Assembly: GCA_023213395.1 (NCBI GenBank)
Contig: CM041465.1
Span: 143,351,741 to 143,415,740 of the forward strand
Length of the DNA stretch: 64,000 nt
Direction of reading: 5' to 3'
From: Cycas panzhihuaensis
Lineage: Eukaryota > Cycadophyta
The first letter of the stretch is position 1. Every line of letters starts with the position of its first letter. The notes under the pieces were generated by a model. It saw nothing but the letters and a program-made list of their open reading frames with translations. It ran no database searches and was not told the DNA's origin. Made by a program: the position numbers and the translations under genes. Positions 23,316 to 34,040 of the stretch are shown here, piece by piece.

Positions 23316-23992
23316 CCCTTCTGATTCCCTCGCCTGCTCCAAACGAGCCTAAACTACCATCTTAGGTTGTCCCCATTCTTCCCTACGTGTAGAATGGCTA
23401 TTTAAGATGGACCCCGCTTTGTCTCTCTCGGGTTCCGTCATGAGCCCGCTCCGTATCCTCTCGGGAACCTTGGTCCTCTCGCTTGGGCATCTCCCAACCG
23501 GGAGGACGCTGGGGCATTGTTGCCCCTCTTTCTGTCTGGCGTTTCCTTCGCATATCCCGTTATGCTCTCCTCAGACATGTATGCCGCCTCGCTTCCTAAC
23601 CTCACACCTCCATGTCGCCCCGCTCACGGGCGTGTGTGTGTGCCTCGTTAGGTGTGTGGTTATACATGGAAGGAAACGTGTGCATCATACAATAAAATGT
23701 TCATAACATGAATCACCTACTACAACATAACACTCACCCCATGCACGTACACGTATCAAAATCATGTCATCATACATCCCGAAGCCGGTGTCCTTGGGGG
23801 GTACAATCATATGGTCCTATATATGACCCTGAAGCCCGTGCTTTCCTCCGCCAAACTATCCATCCATGTTCATCCGCTATGGCCCTCACAGGTTACCTCA
23901 TTGCTAGGTCCTCCTACCCTTGACGGCCACCGTTGTCTGCTTTCTAAGTGTTGCCTTAATCGTTGATCATCCGCTTGGATTTTGTGTCACCT
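23316..23992 (+). other. E3 region where the antisense gene is missing
   Basis: The post-integrase block runs to about 23,850 (GCCCGTGCTTTCC, as at 55,475 in E4). By about 23,895 the sequence is already the pre-aRNH segment (CTCATTGCTAGGTCCTCCTA, as near 57,765 in E4). About 2.2 kb present in E4, holding the whole antisense gene and its promoter, is absent. No gene is seen in what remains. Confidence 0.8.
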
Positions 23993-24400
23993 ATGTCTGC
24001 TCACATCTTTACCGACGGTGGAAGCCGCAGAACCCCTCGACCTTCAGTACCGTGGTGGATTCTCCGCACCCTTCCGTTATGATCTCCTCCGCCTCGATCT
24101 TCCTCCCGAGGCTACCAACAATGAAGCCGAGTATACAATTGTCATCGAAGCCCTTACCGATGCCCTTCGCTTCCACCACGGACCCATTGTTTTGCTCTGC
24201 GACTCTCAAGTTGTGGTGTCTCATCTCACCCAGTTCACCGTGCGATGCCCTCACTTGAGGACTCTTGCTTCCGCCGGATCCCTCCCGGCCCGCTTTCTCT
24301 CGTTGATATCCAAGATATCCCTCGGGCTCTCAATGCCGAGGCGGATAGCCTTGTTCGCCTCATCCTTGGCCTGCTTTGTCGCCTCTGACTGCCCCGAGTC
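23993..24400 (+). pseudogene. E3 second RNase H (aRNH)
   Basis: ATG at 23,993, then HIFTDGGS, a frameshift, and from about 24,110 ATNNEAEYTIVIEALTDALR, LLCDSQVVVSHLTQ and VRCPHLRTLAS. The first three catalytic acidic residues (D, E, D) are all kept, and NAEADSL is readable near 24,330-24,350 in another frame. Apart from the frameshifts it is the best-conserved aRNH in the window along with E4. It lies alone downstream of integrase. It presumably needs its own start or a spliced RNA for expression. Confidence 0.85.
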
Positions 24401-24779
24401 TTGCTTGGCCTTCCTGCCGCCCAAGCCTCGTGCCGTTGGTCGCCTCCGTCATGATTTGCTCGCACCTCCGAAATCGGGTTGCTAACGAGGTAAAACTATG
24501 GTACCCACCATTTGTTCCCCATGTGGTCCCGCATGCTCCTTTGCATTCATTGTGGTGGGGCCCCTCACTGCCTCTTTCTCCCGCCGGTTTCCTGTGGCTC
24601 ATAAGGCACCTATGTTGTCTCCACCGCCAGATCCACGCGTTCGCCACGACACTCGCCGCACCCTTGCCCATCGATCCGATCTTGATTGATATATCTATAT
24701 ACACATGTGCTCGACAGTTGTGTTGCCAAGATTCGCCATCGTGATCGTGCTTCCGAGCGGCGAGGCTCACGCCATAAGG

Positions 24780-27298
24780 TGTTTCCCGGCCCGGAATGGA
24801 TACTAATCACCGACTCGTAAGTGCAGGTATGTCTCTAGCATTATCGTCACTTTTGTGTACTGATTGTCTGCTTACATATTTGCATGCGTATGGCTTTGTG
24901 GCCCGGTCGTCCACACCTATGTTTAGCCTATGACGACTATAGCAGGGCACACTTAGCGAGTGTGGCACCGGTGACCATATTACTTCCCGTGATCCGCCTC
25001 CTCTCTCCTGGATCCACCGGGTTTGCGCCACCTCCACCCGTGTGATGTCTCATCGTCGCTTGGTTAGCTTGCCACCTCATTTGGGGGCCTATTTCTGCTC
25101 CTGGGCCCGCTTTCTTGGCTTGTTTGCTCCGGGTGGGTGTTTTAGTTGTCCTTTAGCCTTTTCGCCGCTTGCCCCTCACCGACCGGTTGGCGGGCCCCAT
25201 TTGTGTCTCTGGTGCATCTACCGTAATCTTGGCAGATCCGTGATCTTGGCATCATTGGAATTTTCGCTGCATCACTGAATATCTGCACCGCTAAAATTTC
25301 CGCAGACGACTCTCTGTTTGTTTTTTAAATCCGCCGTGGCAATTTCGCATTTATTGCGAAACTGCCACGTGGTTCGCGCCTTTTTTCCCTTCCAGCCGTG
25401 CCCTATTCGCGTACTTTAGGGTTTTGCTTTAGTACTTAAGCATCTTTTGGGACTTTTTTTTGGATCTTTTTACTCACTCTTGGAAGGGACTCTCAAGAAA
25501 ACTCTCTCTTGCTCTGCTCTGCCTGCTGCTGCAACCGGACCTGCACTCTTCATACATGACCAGCCTCCTTGGCTCGGTTGAGACATTCTCTCAACCCCTC
25601 AAGCGCCTGGAGAGGCTCCTTTGAAGCGGTTTCCAAGTGGCCTCTATCCAGCACCATGAGCCCTACGCTTGCGTGTGTTCTCCATCATACTTCGTAGCAG
25701 GGCCTCAAACCTGCTCTACTCCAGATCTGGGCTGTTTTTCCAGCCCTCCTTCATTGTCCTTTGGCTGAGGCAAGCCCTTGCCTCTTCCTCCAGTACTCTT
25801 TACTTTTTGTTAAGTTCTTTGCGATATTCTTGCTCCACTCATTTGTTCATGTTTGTTGCTTGAAGTTTGATCCTCTTTCCTTTGTGAGGACCATTGCTCC
25901 ACTTTCTCTTGTCTCTTGCGCTTTGGCCCAAAGCGGCGTGAGGGGTTGCATAGGCTTTGGGAGAGGAGCCGGGTGGATTCCAGACCACCTTCCACGCCTC
26001 CAAGTGGCTCCAAGCCCTCCAAAGCTTCCTCTCGCCTCATGTTGCTCTTGGCCATCTAAACAAGGGTTTAGAGACTCAGGTGCTGCCAACCATGACTGCC
26101 ACGAGTTGCGCTGATTTGGGACCCTTGCTCAGTTTGGGAATCATTCGTAGTTCTCAACTACCATTCGTGGCTTTGCCTTTGCTCCCCTTACGGTTTGCTC
26201 CCGTAGCATCCGGTTCCCGTGGGTGTCTTTGGGTCTTTCTTGCCCTTTTTGCTACTATTTTCTAGCCTTGAGTCTTGACTTTCTCCTCGCTGCCCGTGGC
26301 TCTTGGGGAGAGGTTTGGGCACCATTTGCGGTGAGGCCACCCGAGGCTTACCTTGTTGTCCCACTTTATTCGCAGTATTTTTCCCTTGATTTCCTCCTCG
26401 TTGGACTAACATTGATGCATGCCTATTTGGATTCTGACTTATGTTGATATATATATATTGTTAGACCTTGTGCGTTGCATGTTAGTACCCTCCTTCTGGA
26501 GGAGGAAGATCTTTGTCGCCAGGTGTATTTGAGACGCACGGAGAACGTTACCTGCTGATTTCTCTATCGGTGAGCGCCTCTTGCATGTGTTACAACTTAC
26601 GTTATCTCATTTCCTAGTTAGCGTTTCCTTTCTTCCGGTATTGCACTTATTTTCCTGGGAAGGTAAGGAAGCCCCTCGCCACTCCGCCACTACGCCTCAC
26701 ATCCCAGACGCTATGGAGCGGTTATACTCCTCGCGGGCTACATCACCGCACGCCCTTGGCCCAGTACACATTTCCTCCTCTTACAGATTCTTGTTCTTTT
26801 CCTTTTTCTTCCTTAGTAATTAAGACATTGAAGATTAAAAGGAAAATTACCTTGTGTTTATTTGTTACGTATTTACTTCATTTGCATGCATCCCTTACTG
26901 TCCGTAGGAAAGGTTGTAGGAGCCTTCTTGATCCCTACTTTTCCTTCCTTCCCTAACCGCACGAGCACCTCGCCTCCCGCTGCTCGTGTCCCTGCTAGGT
27001 TGTGTAGGGTTGCTTTTGGCCTATCCTTGTTAGGTCCCTTCTCTCTCCTTCCGCCACCCAAGGGTGGAGGGTCCTGCCGGGCCAACTCGGGTCATCTTAC
27101 GTACCTTCGCCTCTTTATCCAAGGTGGTGAAGGGTCACCCAGTAGTAGCCATACTCCATTGCAGATCCCGAACTCGCCTCCCACAAGACGGGCGCCTCAA
27201 GGTGGTAGTTGCTTGCCTTGTAGGTTCCACTTCCTACCGCTTCGTCACCATCTCTCCCACGCCTATCACCAAAGTGTTATCCCAGCAAACAAGGCCCG
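24780..27298 (+). mobile_element. E3 3' LTR
   Basis: It starts TGTTTCCCGG at 24,780 after a degenerate polypurine tract and ends next to GACAC (27,299-27,303). The TACTTAAG box is at 25,433-25,440. It matches the 5' LTR in long identical stretches. The printed end, GGCCCG, is not the expected CA and is probably one of many local errors. Open frames here (for example 26,862-27,365) are not genes. Confidence 0.88.
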
Positions 27299-27531
27299 GA
27301 CACCACAACCTAGGAGTCGCAAAAGAGGACGATGGGTCTGTGGTGGAAACAAAGTGCATCGATGAGGGTCTCAATAACAGCCATGTACTCAGCTTCATTA
27401 TTGGTGGCGTCGGGGAGGAAGATCCTAGAACGATTGAAATTGTGTTCAGAAGGATCACGAAGAATCCACGCGGCAGCAAAAGGACCGGGGTTGCCGCAGC
27501 TTCCATCATCGGTGAAGATGAAAAGTGCCAT
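27299..27531 (-). pseudogene. E2 aRNH, N-terminal part right of E3
   Basis: On the minus strand, ATG at 27,531 opens a frame MALFIFTDDGSCGNPGPFAA, then ATNNEAEYMAVIE and IVLFCDS, a stop, VVVS, where E3 inserted. The D, E and D catalytic residues are kept. The downstream remainder is at 14,096-14,155 and the final part is deleted. Confidence 0.88.
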
Positions 27532-28090
27532 GGATGGAAAGAGAAGGTGTCTCAATAGACGAAATGTGACAAAGTTAGTGGTATCAAGGGGACACGATGA
27601 TATAGAGTAACTGTAAGAGACTCAAATAGTTAGAGATGAAGGCCATAAAGGGCAGGAGGACCCAGTAATGGGCCTACTCAAGGGCGAAGCAGACTATCCC
27701 ACCAACAGGAAAGAACAAGCAGCAAAAGGCCACTCTGGGGTGCCAAAGGTTGCTTAAGGAAGCAAAAAGCAGTCTCGAATGGAGGGGGCGCTCCCTTTGG
27801 GGACCCCAAAAGCATGAACGGGTGACGAAAAAGGATCCAAGAGGGCAAAACGAGCCAAACAAGTATAAACTTGGGTATGCATAGAGGTGGCACATAAAAT
27901 GAGGCAAAAGGGGCCTCCTGAAGGTAGGCAAATAGGTGCCATAAATACACCTGTAAAGATGAGAAAAATGGAAGCTGTGGGGGTGGAATAGAAGCCAGGG
28001 CCAGAAGGCAATGATAATCGGGGATGAGAGATGACCCTAAGGGCTGTCACAGTGATAGAAATAGAGGGAGTGCCTGTTAGGGCCCCCGCC
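27532..28090. other. E2 divergent spacer
   Basis: Homologous to 3,013-3,538 of E1. It separates aRNH (-) from the antisense gene (+). No conserved frame. Confidence 0.55.
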
Positions 28091-28128
28091 TATAAAAGGA
28101 AACTCGATGAAAATGGAATTCATTTTCA
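28091..28128 (+). promoter_or_regulatory. Candidate promoter of the E2 antisense gene
   Basis: TATAAAAGG at 28,091-28,099 and, ten bases further, TGAAAATG-GAATT-CATTTTCA at 28,108-28,128, a palindrome holding the first ATG (28,113-28,115). Same layout as E1 and E4. Confidence 0.62.
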
Positions 28129-30730
28129 TAGGCTCTCAAATGATCCAAAGCCCTTTCCCTTTGTAGCGGAGTGCTACCTGATTTCAAAGACATGCAGGAG
28201 GAGATCAGACTGTTGGATCGAGGCGAGAGGATAGCCAGCAGGATTAGGATGATGAGATGGTGGTCATAAGGCTAGATCCATTGAGTGGATCACTCGTTCC
28301 CTATCCCATCTCATGCTTTGAATTTTGTGGTTTTTTATCAAATTTTAAGGTAGTTTTTGGCACCTTAAGGGCAAATGGTAGTCTCTTGGAGTCTAAATTA
28401 GACCTAGCGAGAGGGGGCACTGGGGCATTAAGTAGCCCTGGTTCTGGTGGGCTGGAGCAAGGCCCACCTTTGGAAAAAATTTTAGGTTTTTTGGGCAGGA
28501 AACCCCCCGTTTTGAGGGGGGGTGACATTCGTACCATGGCGAAGATCGCAGTGCCACGATCTTTGCCGTGGGGCCCCGATCACAAGGGGACCCAAGCTAA
28601 ACTCTGCGGTACCACAGAGTTTAGCATGGTGTAAAACCAAACTAGCTAAAAAAATAAAAGAAGGCCCAAAGGAGAGACGAATCTTGATCTGAGAGGAGGG
28701 AGAAGCAGTCCTAAGGGCTAGTAGATAGACTTGAACATGTTTTGACTAGTTTTTAAAGTATTTTATAGGCAGTTGTCACGGTAGATAATTGTAAAATCAT
28801 CGGGATGGCTATGTTAAGCTTCGTGGGGATGATGTCCCATGGGGACAAGTAAGTTTTAGTGAGATGTGACCTACTAAAGGTCACACAGATGCCACAGTAT
28901 GCGTCAGATCAGCGACTCCTAGTGGACATAGTCTCGCACTGCGATAAGCAGAGGAATGTATTCCACCTCCCCCAAGTGGAGGATATTATAGTCACACTAG
29001 GGGATATTAGGAGTATCCTCAGGGTACCGGCAATAGGGAGACCAACATTGCTAGGGATGCTACCTAGCAATGAGGCAGCACACAGGGAGATGATGACGTT
29101 CTTTACAGGACAGGCCAGGTGGGAGAGGAGAGGGATACCCCTACAGAGTATGGTCATGTCTAGAGTTCCTCGAGTGATGAAACTGATCACTTTGTGCATT
29201 CTATTCTAAATATCGTGGAAATAGAACTATAGAGATATACCCGGTGGGTGGATGGAGGCGGTTAAGAGATGTGAGGCTGGGGAGAAACTGGATTGGGCCA
29301 CCTTAATAGCAGCAAACTTAGTCACCCAGCTAGACACTATAAGGGTAGCAGGGAGAGGTGGACTTTCATACAGCTCATTGCTATAGTGTTGGTTCTTTGA
29401 CCACTTTGGAGCAGTGACACCCATAAGAGGACCACACCCCATCTCAGAATGGGCACCCATAGTCCACATATGGCAGACTCAGTTTAGAGGGACTGAGGAC
29501 TAGGCATATATACGTCAGTCAGTGGAGGCTACATCGCTGGACCTCCTTACCATGGTAGACTATATATCCGATCCATATTGAGGGGTGAGGTGGAGTAGCG
29601 ATGACGAGGCAAGCAGAGCGAGTGTTACTCCAGGTGATGATGATGATAGTGATGGGGATGATAGAGGTGATATGGCAAGCCTGTCTAGAGCCACAAGACC
29701 TTCAAGAGCTGCAGGAGGAGAGGCGGGCCCATCAGGAGCTACAGAGGGAGAGGTAGGCCCATTTGGAGCGACAGAGGGAGTTAGAGGCACACTAACACGA
29801 GCCTGGAGACTGAGGATAGTAGGGAGATCCAAGGTGGCAACAACACCAACAGATGGGGGTGGAGATGCCCTAGTGGTCCATGTGATTGCTGAGGTGGTAC
29901 TAGAGGAGGAGGAGGTACCGGTAGCTAGTGGAGTCCCAGAGGAGGAGACTATCATCAAAGTTGAGGAGCCAGTGGCCCTAGCAGATGAGACGCTACCTTT
30001 TCCTATCATCTTTTGATCGGCTGACATTTAGTTATTTGATTTTATTTGATATATATGATATATGTACTGACACATGGTGTGTTGGACTTCGCAGGAGTGG
30101 TAGAGATGCAGAGACTGGTGGAGGCAATAGTCTAGGAGATGTTCCCCCAGGCCTACATGGAGGGGCAACCTCCCATCCAGGCGGGGGAGGAGCCTTGATT
30201 GGCAGGGGCTCATACAGTGGCATTCACCCCATTAGTTAGGGGAAGAGATGTATAGATAGTGGAGTCTTGAGAGTATGAGGCCCACATGGGACAACTTCAA
30301 GAGGAGCTGGATGAGACACGGGTTGAGAGGGACACTCTATGAGGTCAGGTGTAGGAGTTAGAGGCATAGGGAGAAGCAGGTGGAGACACTGAGAGTCGGA
30401 TCAGGATGGTAATACTAGAGGAGTGTCTCAGAGGGATGGAGGAGAGGTTCCAGAGCATGGAGGAGAGACTCTGGGGAGTGGAGAATGAGCGGGATCGTAT
30501 CCAAGCAAGATACGACCAACTAGTGGATTAGGTAGCCTCGAGATCATCACGGATCAAGATGTACACACACACAACAACGACAACCATGAAGAGGCCTTAA
30601 GACGAGGGGAGCAAGGCGGGGAGCTCCCAGAGACGCAAACGGAGTCTGGGAGGTATGTGGTCCCCAAGAGAGGGATCTCACTGACTGGGAGATGATACCC
30701 GAGGAGCGAGGTAGCAGTAGAGTAGAGTAG
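28113..30730 (+). pseudogene. E2 antisense gene: PMD plus coiled coil, three exons, broken
   Basis: Inferred exons: 28,113-28,280, 28,769-29,984 and 30,095 to about 30,700. Intron 1 is 488 bp (donor mutated to TTGAGT, acceptor TATAG), intron 2 is 110 bp (donor mutated to GATGAG, acceptor TTCGCAG). Exon 2 reads HLLVDIVSH-like RLLVDIVSHC, VFHLPQVEDIIVTLGDIRSI and LRVPAIG: the plant mobile domain. A second block near 29,290-29,400 matches WATLI...LLQCWF. An acidic, Gly/Ser-rich tail follows. Joining exon 2 to exon 3 keeps the frame (VALA then GVVEMQRLVEAIV). Exon 3 is a long coiled coil (EERFQSMEERLWGVENERDR) with a basic C-terminus (KRP...RRKR), possibly nuclear. Stops and shifts break it. Confidence 0.72.
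28596..28625. repeat. 30-bp palindrome in intron 1 of the E2 antisense gene
   Basis: GCTAAACTCTGCGGT pairs with ACCACAGAGTTTAGC with one mismatched pair. The core is GGTACC. Equivalent palindromes lie in intron 1 of E1 and E4 and in the LTR U3. Confidence 0.85.
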
Positions 30731-31458
30731 AGTAGTTTTGATTTAACAGGGAAAGCGATAGACCTCTAAGAAGTTACTATATGTAGCCACATGATTATAC
30801 TCCTCACTGCAAGGATTCCATATTTCTACAGATGATGTACTATACCATTTGTATGATATGACATACGATGATTATTTTATGTATATAGACGGGGCCATTA
30901 TCACCCCATTTGATATATGTTGATATGTATGATGACACATGATGGATGATATATATGTTTTTATATTCATGTATGTATGTGGATATATGATGTGAGAGTG
31001 TGCGTGCATGCACAAGGAGATATGGATCATGAGGTTTGAGTCAGTTATCACATGGTTTGTGTTATGAGATTTGTTTGAGTTACACACATTTCCTTTCATG
31101 CAAAGCCATATTCCTAGCAGAAGCACACATGATCACCTTGAGCAGTGGCAATAGGCATATGTGAGGCCAAGAGATAGGGCAACACACATGTCTACATGGG
31201 AGCATAGAAAGGTATGCAAAGGAAATGCCAATGGGAAGGGAGTGACAGCACTCCAACGCGTTGTCCTAGTTGGGGAATATACCCAAATAGGAGGACAGGC
31301 CCCCAGAGGAAGGGGGGACGAGAGGTTCTGTGGGAGAAACCCAAAAGAAGCAGAGGGGTCACCCTAAGCCACCATTCCACCTGTGGTTAAGGGGAATAGG
31401 GACATGCTTAGGATGGTAGTTTAGGCTCATTTTGGAGCGTAAAAGAATAAGGGAATAG
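30731..31458. other. E2 convergent spacer between antisense gene and pol
   Basis: Homologous to 6,223-7,003 of E1, including the conserved block near 31,370-31,430. It contains short TATA-like and TG repeats near 30,950. No gene is seen. Confidence 0.55.
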
Positions 31459-32839
31459 TTACACATAGAATTTCTTAAGGAATTTCCCATTCACGGCCTT
31501 CTCAAATTCGAGGCCCTCTAGGGTGGCGATCCTGTAAGCGTCGTTCCTAAGACTCTCGAGGATGATAAAACGATCAACCCATTTGGGTCCGAATTCGGTC
31601 AAGTGGTCGTGGAGACATTCTAGCTTGATGGCATGGTCCCTGGGATGTAAAAGATAGGAACGAAGGTTTTTATCATAAGTCCTTCATGCCTTAGACTTAT
31701 AGGCAAGGTTGGCTTGGTAGGTGGCCAAGCGTTTCTCATCTAGGGCCTCAAGGTCTAAGAGGTAATCTTAACGGATAGAATCCTCATTGACCAGACCTCA
31801 AAGAGAGACTCATAGAGAAGGAATCTCCACTTCCAATGGGAGAATTGCCTCTATCTCGTAGACTAGGAAGAAAGGAGTCATTCTCATAGCCATACGGTAG
31901 ACGTGTGATATGCCCATAGGGCAGAAGGGAGTTGGAGGTGCCAATCTCTTTGAGATTGGGTAACGATTTTCTTTAAGATATTTATGAGGGTTTTATTAAA
32001 TGATTTAACCTAGTCGTTGGCCTGAGGATAGTAAGGAGAGGAAGTTTTATGAGAAATGTGGAATTTCTCACAAAGCTCATCCATCTCTTTGTTGCAAAAT
32101 GGAGTTTCATTGTCCATGATTAGGACATCGGGAACCCCGAAGTGGCAGATGATATGATGGTAGATGAAAGTGGCTATCGTCTTACCAGGAGTCGTAATTA
32201 AAGGAATGGCTTTCGTCGATTTAGTAAAGTATTCTATAGCAGTTAAGATGTGCTTATACTGCAATGAAGAGGACGAGGTTATGGCTCCAATGAGGTCCAA
32301 CCCCTATTGGGAGAAGGGCCATGGACATATAATGGGATGGAGTACCTCAGAAGGCAAGTGAGTGATGTTGGCATGCTCTTAGCATCACCAACATCTTAAG
32401 GCATAAGCATGGGTGTCCTTAAAAGGGATGGCCAATAATATCCCATATAGAGGATCCTTTGGGCCATGGTTTGGCCCCCAAAGTGGCCCCCATAAATGTC
32501 ATGGTGGCATTCACAGAGTATCTGGTCTGCTTCATCAGGGGTGATGTAGCGGAGAAGGATCCCATCGAAAGATCTCTTGTATAGTACCTTACCCATAAGA
32601 AAGTATTATCTAGCTGTTGCCCAGATACAAGACCTAACTTTATTACTAGCGTCAAGGCGATACTGTTGTTGAGTGAGATATTGCACGATGTCCCCATACC
32701 ACTCACTGTTAGCAAGTGGATGAGGAGTGAGGTCCTGAATGGCCAAGATAGGCTCATTAGGAAGAGAATCGTCAATAGGAAGGTCCAGAGAGTTCAAAAT
32801 AGGAGTGTCAGCGAGCTGCTTGGCCACTACCATTCCCTT
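31459..32839 (-). pseudogene. E2 integrase
   Basis: From about 32,596 downward the minus strand reads CHHDIYGGHFGG...MGYYWPSLL (HHCC finger), then the core: LTAIEYFTKSTKAIPLITTP, IMDNETPFCNKEMDELCEKF (32,300-32,010; the Asp of the second catalytic position is kept, and the following Gly is Glu) and SPYYPQAND, where NGQVES is expected. The GPY/F module is near 31,640-31,500 and the pol stop at 31,459-31,461. Upstream of the finger a tether segment (SEWYGDIVQYLTQQQY) joins it to RNase H with no second RNase H in between. Confidence 0.88.
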
Positions 32840-34040
32840 CTTCGATTTCCTATTAACAACGTGAAGATCAAATTCCTGAAGGAGGATGGCCCACTTGCTA
32901 GTTCTACCTGTTAGGTCAGGTTGGGTAAGTAAATAACATAGGGGATCAGATTGAATGATCACCCGAGTAGTATTTCCAAGCAAATAATGCCTGAACTTCT
33001 TGGTTGCATATACTAAGGAGAGGTATTCTTTCTTTGCGGGGGAGTAGTTAAGTTCAGTAGCCACGAGGGTGCGACTGATGAAGTAAATAGCCCTCTCAGC
33101 TCCTAAATCGGTTCCTGAATCATCCTCTTGGGCCAACATAGCACTCGGAGATTCATCAGTTACTGAGGTATACAAGATGAAAGACCTATCAAAGAGAGGT
33201 GACGCCAATGTCAAGGTGGAAGCGAGAGCTTCCTTAAGTTCTTCAAAGGCTTGTTGGGCCTTGGAAGACCAAATGAACAGTGCCCCCTTCTTTAATAGGT
33301 TAGTGAGCAATTTGGCGTTTATGGCAAAGTTCACCAAAAATTGCCTAAGGAAACCAAGCCTACCTAAGAATAACTTAATCTATCGTTGGGTTTTAGGAGG
33401 TGGTATGTTAAGGATGGCCTTGACTTTATTAGGATCAATTTGGATTCCTTATTTAGACATAAGGAAACCAAGGAGTTTACCAGTGGTTATGGTAAACACA
33501 CATTTAAGAGGATTAAGGCTTACATGGTATTTATGGCATTGTGCAAAAATGGTCTGCAAATCAGTAGGGTGATGGGCTCTAACGCGTGAGAGACCCATCA
33601 TGTCATCCATGAAGACCTCAAAGGATTTATTGATGAGATCATGAAAAATGAATTGCATCGCCCTTTAATAAGTGGCACTTGTATTATTAAGTCTAGAAGG
33701 GATCGCCTTATAGGTAAAAGTACCCCAAGAGTGGTGAAGGCCATCTTGTGATGGTCTTCAAGAAATATTTGAATTTGGTTATAGCCAGAGATGTCGTCCA
33801 TTAAGGACATAACTTCAAAACCAGTGGTTTGATCAATGATCTGATTGATAAATAGAAGTGGGAAATTGTCCTTAGGACATGTATTGTTAATATCATAGAA
33901 ATCAATGCATATCTTGATTGTCCCATTCTTTTTAGCAACAGGGACAATGTTAGATACCTATTTAGGATAGTCAATAGAAGTGATTAATCTTGCGTTGAGG
34001 AGTTTCTCAACTTCCATTTTAATAGTAGCTAAGAGCTTAG
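32840..34040 (-). pseudogene. E2 reverse transcriptase and first RNase H
   Basis: RT starts near 34,040 (KMEVEKLLNARLITSIDYPK) and includes MSLMDDISGYNQIQI (33,810-33,770) and EVFMDDMMGLSRVRAHHP (33,620-33,570). RNase H is open from 33,337 (LYTSVTDESPSAMLAQEDDS, ELNYSPAKKEYLSLVYATKK, VIIQSDPLCYLLTQ). The Asp, Glu, Asp set is visible. The 243-codon open frame 33,337-32,606 also covers the tether to integrase, so this region is relatively little damaged. A frameshift lies between RT and RNase H near 33,440. Confidence 0.9.

Larger units (their letters stand above)
14156..27298 (+). mobile_element. E3: complete-ended Ty3/gypsy element, youngest in the stack
   Basis: A 13.1-kb element with two LTRs, primer binding site, gag, pol and aRNH in order, flanked by GACAC on both sides (14,151-14,155 and 27,299-27,303). 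It interrupts the aRNH gene of E2. Its LTRs are identical over long runs and its DNA is much richer in CG than the other copies, which marks a recent insertion. Yet nearly every domain carries several small indels. It lacks the antisense PMD gene. Confidence 0.9.
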
